Positions 1 through 9,311 of a stretch of 64,000 nucleotides of DNA are shown here, piece by piece. A program made the translations under genes and the position numbers. Numbering within the stretch: the stretch's first letter is position 1; each line of letters opens with the position of its first letter. The notes under the pieces were generated by a model, which saw nothing but the letters and a program-made list of their open reading frames with translations, was not told where the DNA came from and did no database searches. Source of the stretch: JAUWGC01 sp963753055 (GTDB lineage: Bacteria > Bacteroidota > Bacteroidia > Bacteroidales > B18-G4); NCBI GenBank assembly GCA_963753055.1, contig CAVWAP010000002.1, positions 515,001-579,000 of the forward strand, given 5' to 3'.

Positions 1-594
1 TTGATTGTCGACAAAGACACACCGGGCATCTCACTTTCTCCTCATGAAGACAAGATGGGAATGCGCAGCTCTGATACCCATTCTGTGATGTTTAATGATG
101 TAAAAGTGCCAAAGGAAAACAGGATCGGTGAAGATGGATTTGGATTTAAATTTGCGATGATGGTGCTTGAGGGAGGAAGAATGGGCATCGCAGCACAGGC
201 GGTTGGCATCGCAGCCGGAGCCCTTGAGCGTTCTATTAAATATGCCAAAGAAAGAAAAGCCTTCGGCAAACATATCGCTGAGCACCAGGCTATAGCATTT
301 AAGATAGCTGACATGGCCGTGAAGGTTGAAGCGGCCAGGGATTTTACACTTAAAGCAGCCTGGTTAAAAGACAGTGGTAAGCCATATGGGCTGGCCAGCT
401 CAATGGCCAAACTGTATGCAGCAGATATTGCGATGGAAGTTACCACTGAGGCTGTTCAGATCCATGGGGGTTATGGCTATGTTAAGGAATACCATGTTGA
501 AAGACTCATGCGCGAAGCGAAACTTACACAGATTTATGAAGGTACCTCAGAAATTCAAAAAATTGTAATTTCGCGAGCATTACTGAAAGAATAA
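1..594 (+). CDS. acyl-CoA dehydrogenase, C-terminal part (gene begins before the window)
   Basis: The C-terminal half (197 residues) of an acyl-CoA dehydrogenase is visible; the reading frame is open from base 1, so the start lies upstream. The helical C-terminal domain carries the family pattern EGGRMGIAAQAVGIA, and near the end IYEGTSEIQ, where the Glu is the catalytic base of short/medium-chain enzymes. The enzyme takes the alpha and beta hydrogens from a short acyl-CoA and passes the electrons to ETF. Genes for both ETF subunits follow about 60 bp downstream on the same strand, and an ETF:quinone oxidoreductase follows them, so the electron route is encoded locally. Chain length cannot be told from this part; butyryl-CoA or branched-chain dehydrogenases are closest in style. 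Confidence 0.93.
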   Translation: MIVDKDTPGISLSPHEDKMGMRSSDTHSVMFNDVKVPKENRIGEDGFGFKFAMMVLEGGRMGIAAQAVGIAAGALERSIKYAKERKAFGKHIAEHQAIAFKIADMAVKVEAARDFTLKAAWLKDSGKPYGLASSMAKLYAADIAMEVTTEAVQIHGGYGYVKEYHVERLMREAKLTQIYEGTSEIQKIVISRALLKE

Positions 595-655
595 ATCGGA
601 GATTTATTCCTCGTGATCTGTGACGAGTGACGAAAAAATAACTAAACGCAAGAAA

Positions 656-1405
656 ATGAAAATATTAGTATGTATAAGCAATGTTCCCGATACAACGACA
701 AAGATCAAGTTTACCGGGGATAATACAGCTTTTGATGATACAGGCGTACAGTGGATCATCAACCCCTGGGACGAGCTGGCGCTTACCAGGGCCCTGGAAC
801 TGAAAGAAGGTTCCGGAGGAGCAATAGAAAAGATCACAGTTATCAACGTGGGCACTGCTGCTACAGAGCCCACACTGAGAAAAGCCCTGGCCATTGGCGC
901 TGATGATGCAGTAAGGGTTAATGCCGGAGCCAATGATGCATATGCAGTAGCCGGACAGCTTGCAGAATACATAAAGAACGATCCTTATGATATCATCTTA
1001 TGCGGAATAGACTCCAGCGATTACAATGGTTCACTGGTTGGAGGAATGCTTGCTGAGTTCCTGGATATGCCATCCGTTTCATCAGTTTCCAAACTGGATA
1101 TTGAAGGAGGGGAAGTAAAATTTAACAGGGAAATTGATGGTGGATCAGAAGTGCTGACAACAGAATTACCATTTGTGGCCGTGGTTCAGAAAGGTATTGC
1201 ACTTGAACCAAGAATCCCTTCGATGAGGGGTATCATGATGGCAAGGAAAAAACCATTAAATATTGTTGAACCGGCACAGGTTGAGGAGTTTGCATCTTTC
1301 AAAAACTATGAGTTGCCACCACCTAAGGCAGCCTGCAAGATGGTTGATGCTGAAAACGCCATTGAATTGATTAACCTGCTGCATAATGAGGCAAAAGTGA
1401 TTTAA
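656..1405 (+). CDS. etfB: electron transfer flavoprotein subunit beta
   Basis: A 249-residue EtfB, the AMP-binding small subunit of the ETF heterodimer that accepts electrons from acyl-CoA dehydrogenases. The N-terminus MKILVCISNVPDTTTKIKF and the pattern GIDSSDYNGSLVGGMLAEFL are typical. A GTG-initiated extension to 620 is possible, but the ATG at 656 gives the standard family N-terminus and is preferred. It sits 61 bp after the acyl-CoA dehydrogenase and 19 bp before etfA, so the three genes are probably one transcript. Confidence 0.95.
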   Translation: MKILVCISNVPDTTTKIKFTGDNTAFDDTGVQWIINPWDELALTRALELKEGSGGAIEKITVINVGTAATEPTLRKALAIGADDAVRVNAGANDAYAVAGQLAEYIKNDPYDIILCGIDSSDYNGSLVGGMLAEFLDMPSVSSVSKLDIEGGEVKFNREIDGGSEVLTTELPFVAVVQKGIALEPRIPSMRGIMMARKKPLNIVEPAQVEEFASFKNYELPPPKAACKMVDAENAIELINLLHNEAKVI

Positions 1406-1424
1406 TGACTAAAAAATTAAAAAA

Positions 1425-2393
1425 ATGGCAGTTTTAACATATACAGAAAATTGGGACGGGAAATTCAAGAAGCTCAGCTTTGAGCTGGTTTCCTATGCTA
1501 AGCAGATAGCCGATCAATTAGGTACCAATGTGGTTGCTCTCTCTATTGGTAATGTTGCAGGCGAAGAGCTTCAGAAACTGGGAAATTATGGTGCAGCAAA
1601 AGTCCTTTCCGTTCAGGATGACCGCTTGAATGTATTGATCAACAGGGCTTACGCCTCCATCGTATCCCAGGTTGCAGATAAGGAAAATGCGGACGTGATT
1701 GTCTTTGCCAATAACTTTACAGGCAAGGCAGTGGCCCCACGGGTCGCCGTGAAACTTAAAGCTGGTGCAGTCACTGGTGTTACCGCGGCTCCATCAAGCC
1801 TGGATCCATTTGTGGTTAAGAAGAAGGTATTTACCAATAAGGCCTTTGCTGATGTGGTCGTTACTTCCCCTAAAAAAGTATTGACCCTTTTCCAGAACTC
1901 AGTTGGTATCGCCGAAACAGGTGGCGAAGCGCAGGTAGAATCCTTTTCTCCTGAACTTAATGATGCCGACTTTAAAACCAAAGTGCTGGATGTAAATAAG
2001 ATTACCGGCAAAGTCCTTCTGAGTGATGCAGAGGTAGTTGTATCTGGCGGTAGAGGGATGAAGAGTCCGGATAACTGGCAACCACTGGAAGAGATGGCTG
2101 CGGAGCTTGGAGCCGCAACTGCTTGCTCCAGGCCTGTATCAGATGAAGGATGGAGGCCTCATGAGGAGCATGTCGGCCAAACAGGTAAGATCATTGCTCC
2201 TAACCTGTATTTCGCACTTGGAATCTCAGGTGCCATTCAACATCTTGGTGGCGTGAGCTCATCAAAATGCATTGTAGCTGTCAATACTGATAAGGATGCT
2301 CCAATTTTTGAAGCAGCGGACTATGGAATAATTGGAGATGTGCAGAAAGTGCTTCCGGAACTGGTACAAGGAATTAAAGAACTGAAGAAATAG
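1425..2393 (+). CDS. etfA: electron transfer flavoprotein subunit alpha
   Basis: A 322-residue EtfA, the FAD-carrying subunit. The N-terminal half is the domain shared with EtfB. The C-terminal FAD domain shows the signature region from about residue 205: VVSGGRGMKS, then SRPVSDEGWRPHEEHVGQTGK and PNLYFALGISGAIQH. It works with EtfB to carry electrons from acyl-CoA dehydrogenase to the membrane oxidoreductase encoded convergently at 2495-4576. The gene ends two bases before a purine-rich repeat array that probably ends transcription. Confidence 0.96.
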   Translation: MAVLTYTENWDGKFKKLSFELVSYAKQIADQLGTNVVALSIGNVAGEELQKLGNYGAAKVLSVQDDRLNVLINRAYASIVSQVADKENADVIVFANNFTGKAVAPRVAVKLKAGAVTGVTAAPSSLDPFVVKKKVFTNKAFADVVVTSPKKVLTLFQNSVGIAETGGEAQVESFSPELNDADFKTKVLDVNKITGKVLLSDAEVVVSGGRGMKSPDNWQPLEEMAAELGAATACSRPVSDEGWRPHEEHVGQTGKIIAPNLYFALGISGAIQHLGGVSSSKCIVAVNTDKDAPIFEAADYGIIGDVQKVLPELVQGIKELKK

Positions 2394-2491
2394 AAAGAAG
2401 AAAAGAGAAAAGAGAAAAGAGAGAAGAGAAATAAATATTATTATCAATCTCTTCTCTCTTTTCTCTTCTCTCTTTTCTCTTCTCTCTTCTC
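2394..2491. repeat. GA-rich heptad repeat with inverted arms; likely bidirectional terminator
   Basis: Between two convergent genes lies a purine arm (about 2394-2430) built from variants of the heptad GAGAAAA. An AT-rich loop (2431-2448) follows, then a complementary pyrimidine arm (2449-2490) with the same 7-bp period. The arms can pair into a stem of about 35 bp. This would end transcription from both sides, but the heptad build is that of the other arrays in the window. Confidence 0.75.
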
Positions 2492-2494
2492 ATA

Positions 2495-4576
2495 TTATAG
2501 CCCCATCCCCTTTGCTACTAATTCTGCAATATCCAGGTTCTTCATTTCCTCTTCGCGGTTCTTGTACTTGATGCCATCGGTCATCATGACCATGCAGAAA
2601 GGACATGCAGTGGCCACAATATTGGCGCCGGTTTCGATGACGTCTTCAATCCTTTCTATGAAGACCTCTTTTTCTCCTTTTTCAGCTTCCTTGAACATCT
2701 GGCCCCCACCGGCACCACAACAAAGAGCATAACTTTTGATACGCTTCATCTCAACTTGCTTGCCACCGGCAGCTTTTATTACTTCACGGGGAGCATTGTA
2801 CTCCCCGTTGGCCCTTCCCAGGTAACAGGGATCATGAAAGCTGATCGTGTCACCATTGAATTTTGACTTATCCAGGCTGATCTTTCCATCGGCAATTAGA
2901 TCCCTTAAGAACTGACTATGATGAACGACTTCATACTTACCTTCCAAATCAGGGTATTCATTCAGGAAAGTATTATAATCATGCGGGCAGCAGGTGAGGA
3001 TCTTTTTAACCCCGTAAGCATTGAAGATCTCGATGTTCATCAAAGCCTGCATCTGGAAGAGCATTTCATTACCAGACCTGCGGGCAACATCACCACTGTC
3101 GACTTCCTCAATGCCCAGCACCGCATAGTCGATCTTAAGGTGGTTCAGGATCTTAACAAACTCCCGTGTAACTTTCTTGTACCTATCATCAAATGCACCT
3201 GCAGAGCCTACCCAGAATAACCATTCAGGTTGCTTTCCCTGAGCCTGGAGAGCGGCATATACCGGTACTTCCAGGTTCACATCTTCAGCCCATTTCATCC
3301 TGTCTTCCGGGGAAAACTGCCAGGGAGCACCATTGTTCTCAATATTGGTGAATATGGAGTTTAACTCTCCCGGACCAGCAGATTCCTCCATCACGAGATA
3401 CCTTCTCATATCAACAATAAGAGAAGGATGGTTGATGTTGATCGGGCACTCCTGTGCACATGCATTACAGGTGGTGCAGGCCCAGAGTTCTTCTTCCGAA
3501 ATATAATCCCGGATGAGTGATTTATTGTCTGAAAAAGATTTGTCTCTGACGAGCCCGGGACCCTTTTCCTTCATCCTGGCCCTGGTATCCATTAGTATCT
3601 TCCTTGGGGAGAGCTTCTTGCCCGTTGTGTTTGCTGGACAAACATCAGTGCACCGTCCGCATTCCGTACATGCCAGGGCATCAAGATAATTTTTCCAGGT
3701 GATGTCCTCAACATCCAATACGCCGAATCTTTCAACGCTTTCTTCTCCCTCTGCCGGCTCAGTAAATGCAGCGTTGGGGTCCATCATCAGCTTGACTTCC
3801 TTGGTTATATTAGGCATATTGGACAGGTATCCCAGGGGCTCCAGGCGGCTGAAAAACACGTTCGGTACTGACATGAAGACGTGGAAATGCTTGGAATAGG
3901 GGAGAATATTGGCAAAAATGAAGATAAGTACGATATGGGCCCACCAGTTGACCTCATGCCAGAAATGGGCAGGCTCCAAAGAAATACCAGGTAAGAGCCC
4001 GGAAAGAAAATTACTCACGGGGTACAATCCGACAATTTCGTGTCCGCTTTGTCCTGCCTCCAGCAAATAGAACGTGTTCATCCCCAGGAGGGACACCATA
4101 AGCAGCATGATCAGTGTAAGGGCAATATTGGCATCAATATGGGAGATATGCTTCATCTCAATGCCGCTGAATCGCTTGATATGCATAAAGATCCTTCTGG
4201 CTAGGAATGCCAGGATCAGCACGAAGATGATAAAAGCAAATACGTCACCCAGTGCAGTGATAGCATCATATACCGGCCCCAGGACCGACAGGGCTCTTTC
4301 AGTACCAAATAATCCATCAATGATCATTTCTATGCTTCCAATAAGTATCACCAGGAATCCCCACCAGACCAGCGCGTGCATAAAACCGACAACAGGCTTG
4401 CGCAGGATCTTGGTCTGACCGAAGGCCACCCTCATCATGATTGAAAAGCGCTTTCCCCATTGTCCGACAGGAAAAGGCTTTGTCAGCCTGAAGAATGAAT
4501 AAAACCGGTATGCAGTATATGAAAAAACACCCAGAGTAATTAGCAGGGTAACGGCAAATACTATTTGTTTGATCAT
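2495..4576 (-). CDS. membrane ETF:menaquinone oxidoreductase, heterodisulfide-reductase-like Fe-S protein
   Basis: A 693-residue membrane protein. The first ~250 residues hold several hydrophobic helices of the nitrate-reductase-gamma/cytochrome b type. Two 4Fe-4S motifs follow, CTECGRCTDVCP (about residue 300) and CTTCNACAQECP (about 363), then two CCG domains (CCPHDYN near 528, CCGAGGG near 615) like HdrD. This architecture is the one proposed to move electrons from EtfAB into the menaquinone pool. Its position facing etfAB and the acyl-CoA dehydrogenase supports that role; the quinone partner is inferred. Confidence 0.88.
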   Translation of the reverse strand: MIKQIVFAVTLLITLGVFSYTAYRFYSFFRLTKPFPVGQWGKRFSIMMRVAFGQTKILRKPVVGFMHALVWWGFLVILIGSIEMIIDGLFGTERALSVLGPVYDAITALGDVFAFIIFVLILAFLARRIFMHIKRFSGIEMKHISHIDANIALTLIMLLMVSLLGMNTFYLLEAGQSGHEIVGLYPVSNFLSGLLPGISLEPAHFWHEVNWWAHIVLIFIFANILPYSKHFHVFMSVPNVFFSRLEPLGYLSNMPNITKEVKLMMDPNAAFTEPAEGEESVERFGVLDVEDITWKNYLDALACTECGRCTDVCPANTTGKKLSPRKILMDTRARMKEKGPGLVRDKSFSDNKSLIRDYISEEELWACTTCNACAQECPININHPSLIVDMRRYLVMEESAGPGELNSIFTNIENNGAPWQFSPEDRMKWAEDVNLEVPVYAALQAQGKQPEWLFWVGSAGAFDDRYKKVTREFVKILNHLKIDYAVLGIEEVDSGDVARRSGNEMLFQMQALMNIEIFNAYGVKKILTCCPHDYNTFLNEYPDLEGKYEVVHHSQFLRDLIADGKISLDKSKFNGDTISFHDPCYLGRANGEYNAPREVIKAAGGKQVEMKRIKSYALCCGAGGGQMFKEAEKGEKEVFIERIEDVIETGANIVATACPFCMVMMTDGIKYKNREEEMKNLDIAELVAKGMGL

Positions 4577-4668
4577 TAGTTAAGTGTTATCGGGTTATCA
4601 ACATATGATGAAATGCAGTATACAATTATAAGCATTAATGCATTTAGAATAAAATTAAATAATATCCA

Positions 4669-4676
4669 TATATTTG
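4669..4676 (+). promoter_or_regulatory. -7 box TATATTTG upstream of the acyl-CoA mutase gene
   Basis: This matches the Bacteroidota -7 consensus TAnnTTTG and lies 25 bp before the ATG at 4702, so the mRNA would have a very short leader. No clear -33 TTG is visible. Confidence 0.4.
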
Positions 4677-4701
4677 CGTGAATCATTGATTTAGATCAGC
4701 C

Positions 4702-7700
4702 ATGCTAAACCCCCAGATTTACAAACCCAAGAACCACATACGAATAGTAACCGCTGCTTCCTTGTTTGATGGCCATGATGCTGCCATTAATATTTTTCGC
4801 AGGATCATTCAGTCAACAGGGGCAGAAGTCATTCACCTCGGTCACGACCGTTCTGTGAATGATATCGTTGAATGCGCAATACAGGAAGACGCCCAGTCCA
4901 TTGCCCTGACCTCCTACCAGGGAGGACATATGGAATTCTTTATGTATATGAAAGATATGCTGAAAGAAAAGGGCTGCGGACACATCAAGATCTTTGGAGG
5001 AGGAGGAGGCGTGATCCTTCCTGATGAAATGGATGAACTGCATGCATACGGGATCGATCGTATCTATTCACCGGATGACGGCAGGACAATGGGCTTGCAG
5101 GGAATGATCAACGATTTGATGGAAAAATCAGATTTTCCAACAGGGAAAGACATTAATGTTAGTCTTGAGGATATTCAAAAGAAGAATATCATAGCCATCG
5201 CAAAATTAATATCTGCGGCCGAAAATTATCCTGATGATGTTCAGGACCTGCTGGAAGAGATACGCAACCTGAAAAAACAAACACCTGTTCTTGGCATAAC
5301 AGGTACCGGTGGCGCAGGAAAATCATCACTGGTGGATGAGATTGTCAGGCGGTTCCTGGCAGATTTTGATGATAAATCCATTGCCATCGTATCTGTTGAC
5401 CCTTCCAAAAGAAAAACTGGCGGGGCCTTGCTAGGCGACAGGATTCGCATGAACTCGATTAACAATGAAAGGGTTTACATGCGGTCGCTGGCTACACGTC
5501 AGTCTAACCTTTCCGTGTCAAGGTATGTCAGGGATGCTGAATCCATCTTGCAGGCAGCAGGCTTTGATCTCATCCTGCTGGAGACATCCGGTATTGGACA
5601 GTCAGATACCGAGATCATTGATCATAGTGATCTTTCCATGTATGTTATGACCCCCGATTATGGAGCTGCCACACAGCTGGAAAAAATCGACATGCTGGAC
5701 TTTGCAGATGTTATAGCACTTAACAAATTTGACCACAGGGGGTCTCTTGATGCCCTGCGTGATGTGAGGAAGCAATATGCACGTAATCATCAGCTATGGC
5801 ATGAAGACCCTGATACTATGCCGGTTTATGGCACCATTGCATCTCAATTCAATGACCCTGGTGTTAATAACCTCTATCAGGAAATTATTAAGATGCTGAA
5901 TGAGAAAGGAAAGAAGAAATTCAAGTCCTCCTATGAGGTTACAGACGAAATGTCTGAAAAGATACATATTATCCCACCCAAACGTACCAGGTATCTGTCG
6001 GAAATCTCAGATACTGTGAGGAACTATAACAAGTGGGCTGAAGACCAGGCAGCAGTGGCGCAGAGAATGTATACCATCAACGACACATTGAAAGCCCTGA
6101 AGGAAAGTGATCCTGATGCCTCAGCCGGTCAGCTGGAAGAGCTCTATAAGAAATCAGAGAGGAACCTTGATCCGCATAACAGGGAGATCCTTGAGAATTG
6201 GCAGGATAAAGTGAAATCTTACCAGCAGGAGGATTTTATTTTTCAAGTCAGGGACCAGCAGATCAAGGTTAAGACAAACACTGAGTCACTTTCTCATCTC
6301 CAGATACCAAAGGTTTCATTACCAAAATATTTAGCCTGGGGGGAGATATTAAAGTGGGTTTTAAAAGAAAATGTCCCAGGGGAGTTTCCATTCGCCTCAG
6401 GAGTATTTCATTTTAAACGGGAGGGAGAAGATCCTACCAGGATGTTTGCAGGCGAGGGGGGACCAGAACGGACCAACAAGAGGTTCCATTACCTCTCCCA
6501 TGGAATGCCTGCCAGAAGGCTCTCCACAGCCTTTGACTCGGTAACACTTTATGGGCAGGATCCGGATAAGAGACCTGACATCTATGGTAAAATAGGTAAC
6601 TCCGGCGTATCTGTCTCATGCCTGGATGATGCCAAGAGGCTTTACTCAGGATTTGACCTTTCCGATCCGAAGACTTCCGTTTCTATGACAATTAATGGTC
6701 CGGCGCCTACACTGGTTGGCTATTTTATGAATACAGCCATCGACCAGCAATGTGAAGTTTATATCAAGGAGAATGGCCTCGAGAAAAAGGTGGAAAAGAA
6801 AATTGATGATATCTATGCCAGGCGTGGTGTGAAGAGGCCCGAATACAATGCCAGGATGCCTGATGGGAATGATGGCTTAGGCCTTATGTTACTGGGTGTC
6901 ACAGGCGACCAGGTGCTGCCTGAGGAAACCTATGAAAAGATTAAAGTGGATACCATCTCCAGGGTGAGGGGAACAGTCCAGGCAGATATCCTGAAGGAAG
7001 ACCAGGCACAAAATACCTGCATTTTCTCAACTGACTTTGCATTGAAGATGATGGGCGATGTCCAGGAATACTTCAGCAAGAACAACGTAAGGAACTTCTA
7101 TTCCGTTTCCATATCCGGGTACCATATCGCAGAGGCCGGCGCCAACCCGATAACACAGCTGGCATTTACCCTTGCTAATGGCTTTACCTATGTTGAATAT
7201 TATGTTTCCAGGGGTATGGACATCAATAGTTTTGCACCGAACCTGTCTTTCTTCTTCTCCAATGGCATCGATCCGGAGTATTCTGTGATCGGGAGGGTAG
7301 CCAGGCTGATCTGGTCCAAGGCCATGAAGTTCAAGTACGGTGCGAATGAAAGAAGCCAGAAGCTGAAGTATCATATACAGACCTCCGGCAGGTCCCTGCA
7401 CTCGCAGGAGATTGAATTCAACGATATCCGAACCACTTTACAGGCACTGTACGCTATTTATGATAATTGCAACTCCCTGCATACCAATGCTTATGACGAA
7501 GCAATAACAACCCCTACCGAGGAATCAGTCAGAAGGGCTGTTGCGATACAAATGATCATTAACCATGAGCTGGGCCTGGCCAAGAACCAGAATTCCCTGC
7601 AGGGATCATTTATCATTGAAGAGCTTACCGACCTGGTGGAAGAAGCAGTTATTTCAGAATTTGACAGGATCACCGAAAGAGGCGGGGTACTTGGAGCCAT

Positions 7701-8067
7701 GGAATCCATGTACCAGCGCAGCAAGATACAGGAGGAATCCATGTATTATGAATCTATGAAGCATTCCGGCAAATTGCCCATCATGGGAGTCAATACTTTC
7801 CTTTCTAAAGATGGCTCGCCGACCATTATCCCGGGTGAGGTTATTCGTGCAACAGAGAAGGAAAAGAAACAGCAGATTTCATCTATCAAAAACCTGCATA
7901 AAGCTTATGCTGATGAAGCAGATCATTGCCTGAGAGAATTGCAGGTGAAAGCCATTCACAACGAAAATATATTTGAAGGCATCTTGGAAGCATCGAAATA
8001 CTGCTCTATCGGCCAGATCTCAAAGGCATTGTTTGAAGTAGGAGGTCAGTACCGGAGGAATATGTAA
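4702..8067 (+). CDS. icmF: fused acyl-CoA mutase, isobutyryl-CoA mutase (IcmF) type
   Basis: A 1121-residue protein with the full IcmF order: an N-terminal B12-binding domain (about 10-140, with FDGHDAA as the DxHxx cobalamin-ligand motif), a G-protein chaperone domain with the P-loop GITGTGGAGKSS (about 198-209), a linker, and a C-terminal mutase barrel (about 540-1100, including NANPITQLAF-like text AGANPITQLAF). IcmF enzymes interconvert isobutyryl-CoA and butyryl-CoA with adenosylcobalamin; some act on isovaleryl or pivalyl-CoA, so the exact substrate is open. The fused GTPase loads and protects the cofactor. Next to acyl-CoA dehydrogenase, ETF and the quinone oxidoreductase, it fits branched-chain acyl-CoA breakdown. 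Confidence 0.92.
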   Translation: MLNPQIYKPKNHIRIVTAASLFDGHDAAINIFRRIIQSTGAEVIHLGHDRSVNDIVECAIQEDAQSIALTSYQGGHMEFFMYMKDMLKEKGCGHIKIFGGGGGVILPDEMDELHAYGIDRIYSPDDGRTMGLQGMINDLMEKSDFPTGKDINVSLEDIQKKNIIAIAKLISAAENYPDDVQDLLEEIRNLKKQTPVLGITGTGGAGKSSLVDEIVRRFLADFDDKSIAIVSVDPSKRKTGGALLGDRIRMNSINNERVYMRSLATRQSNLSVSRYVRDAESILQAAGFDLILLETSGIGQSDTEIIDHSDLSMYVMTPDYGAATQLEKIDMLDFADVIALNKFDHRGSLDALRDVRKQYARNHQLWHEDPDTMPVYGTIASQFNDPGVNNLYQEIIKMLNEKGKKKFKSSYEVTDEMSEKIHIIPPKRTRYLSEISDTVRNYNKWAEDQAAVAQRMYTINDTLKALKESDPDASAGQLEELYKKSERNLDPHNREILENWQDKVKSYQQEDFIFQVRDQQIKVKTNTESLSHLQIPKVSLPKYLAWGEILKWVLKENVPGEFPFASGVFHFKREGEDPTRMFAGEGGPERTNKRFHYLSHGMPARRLSTAFDSVTLYGQDPDKRPDIYGKIGNSGVSVSCLDDAKRLYSGFDLSDPKTSVSMTINGPAPTLVGYFMNTAIDQQCEVYIKENGLEKKVEKKIDDIYARRGVKRPEYNARMPDGNDGLGLMLLGVTGDQVLPEETYEKIKVDTISRVRGTVQADILKEDQAQNTCIFSTDFALKMMGDVQEYFSKNNVRNFYSVSISGYHIAEAGANPITQLAFTLANGFTYVEYYVSRGMDINSFAPNLSFFFSNGIDPEYSVIGRVARLIWSKAMKFKYGANERSQKLKYHIQTSGRSLHSQEIEFNDIRTTLQALYAIYDNCNSLHTNAYDEAITTPTEESVRRAVAIQMIINHELGLAKNQNSLQGSFIIEELTDLVEEAVISEFDRITERGGVLGAMESMYQRSKIQEESMYYESMKHSGKLPIMGVNTFLSKDGSPTIIPGEVIRATEKEKKQQISSIKNLHKAYADEADHCLRELQVKAIHNENIFEGILEASKYCSIGQISKALFEVGGQYRRNM

Positions 8068-8096
8068 TTGTCAACTGTCAACTGTCAATTGTCAAC
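8068..8096. repeat. heptad array, unit CTGTCAA
   Basis: Four tandem heptads (TTGTCAA, CTGTCAA, CTGTCAA, TTGTCAA) fill the whole gap between two convergent genes. The same unit returns 44 kb away at 52841-52891. Confidence 0.85.
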
Positions 8097-9299
8097 TTAA
8101 AAATCCTGATACAACAGATTATCATAGGGATACCGGCTCAGGTGCATCTTCTTCACCTTCTGATACATCAACTCCTTTAATTCTGTGATATTAACTTTCT
8201 CTTTTGCAGATATGAATATGCAAGGATCGTTGTCTTTCGCCATCCAGGTGTGTTTGAGCTCTTCAAGTGGTATATTCTCCTTTTCTCTGGGTGTCAGGTC
8301 ATCCTCTTCCTTCTCCACATAATGGTATGCATCGATCTTATTGAAGATTATTATTGTTGGTTTATCAATAATATGAATCTCATCCAGTGTTTGTTGAACG
8401 ACCCTGATCTGCTCTTTAAATTCAGGATGGGAAATATCTACTACGTGCAGCAAAATATCTGCTTCACGGGCTTCGTCAAGGGTTGATTTAAAGGATTCGA
8501 TCAATCCATGAGGCAATTTTCGAATGAAACCAACGGTATCGGACAGCAGAAAAGGAACATTAGCGATCACAACCTTTCGTACCGTTGTATCCAGGGTTGC
8601 GAAAAGCTTGTTTTCTGCAAAAATATTGGATTTGCTCAGCAGGTTCATGATCGTTGATTTGCCAACATTGGTATATCCAACCAGGGCAACCCTGATCAGG
8701 CTTTTGCGACTTTTCCGCTGAACAGACTTGGTTGTATCAATCTTTTTAAGCTTTTCCTTAAGCAGGGCGATCCGCTCCCTGATGATCCTTCGGTCGGTCT
8801 CAATCTCTTTTTCTCCCGGACCTTTCAATCCTATTCCACCTTTTTGTTTGGAAAGGTGCGTCCATAACTTGGTTAGCCTGGGCAGCAAGTATTCATATTG
8901 TGCCAGTTCTACCTGCGTCTTGGCATGGGCAGTACGGGCACGGCTGGCAAAAATATCCAGGATCAGATGGTTACGGTCGATCACCTTGCAATCGAGCGAT
9001 TTCTCAATATTGCGTATCTGGGAAGGGCTCAGCTCATCATCAAAAATAGCCAGGTCTATCTTTTCGCTTTTCACATATGATTGGATCTCACCCAGCTTGC
9101 CAGACCCGACAAAAGTTTTTGTATCCGGTCTTTGCAGGGATTGTGTAAAGCGTTTGACAGGAATACCACCTGCAGTTTCCACAAGGAAAGCAAGTTCTTC
9201 AAGGTATTCCTCAATCCTTGCACGATCCTCCTGGCTGGTGATAAGACCAACAAGGATGGCTCTTTCTTTTACAGCTTTTATTTCTATGTTCTGGGCCAA
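8097..9299 (-). CDS. hflX: ribosome-associated GTPase HflX
   Basis: A 400-residue HflX GTPase, which binds the large ribosomal subunit and splits or rescues stalled ribosomes. The N-terminal HflX domain has FVGSGKLGEI and the GGIGLKGPGEKEIE linker. The G domain starts near residue 204 with GYTNVGKST, followed by DTVGFI and NKID. The start is a TTG: no ATG lies between it and an upstream in-frame stop, so it is forced. It begins 12 bp after trpS and probably shares its transcript. Confidence 0.95.
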   Translation of the reverse strand: MAQNIEIKAVKERAILVGLITSQEDRARIEEYLEELAFLVETAGGIPVKRFTQSLQRPDTKTFVGSGKLGEIQSYVKSEKIDLAIFDDELSPSQIRNIEKSLDCKVIDRNHLILDIFASRARTAHAKTQVELAQYEYLLPRLTKLWTHLSKQKGGIGLKGPGEKEIETDRRIIRERIALLKEKLKKIDTTKSVQRKSRKSLIRVALVGYTNVGKSTIMNLLSKSNIFAENKLFATLDTTVRKVVIANVPFLLSDTVGFIRKLPHGLIESFKSTLDEAREADILLHVVDISHPEFKEQIRVVQQTLDEIHIIDKPTIIIFNKIDAYHYVEKEEDDLTPREKENIPLEELKHTWMAKDNDPCIFISAKEKVNITELKELMYQKVKKMHLSRYPYDNLLYQDF

Positions 9300-9311
9300 T
9301 AATGAGGCTTA

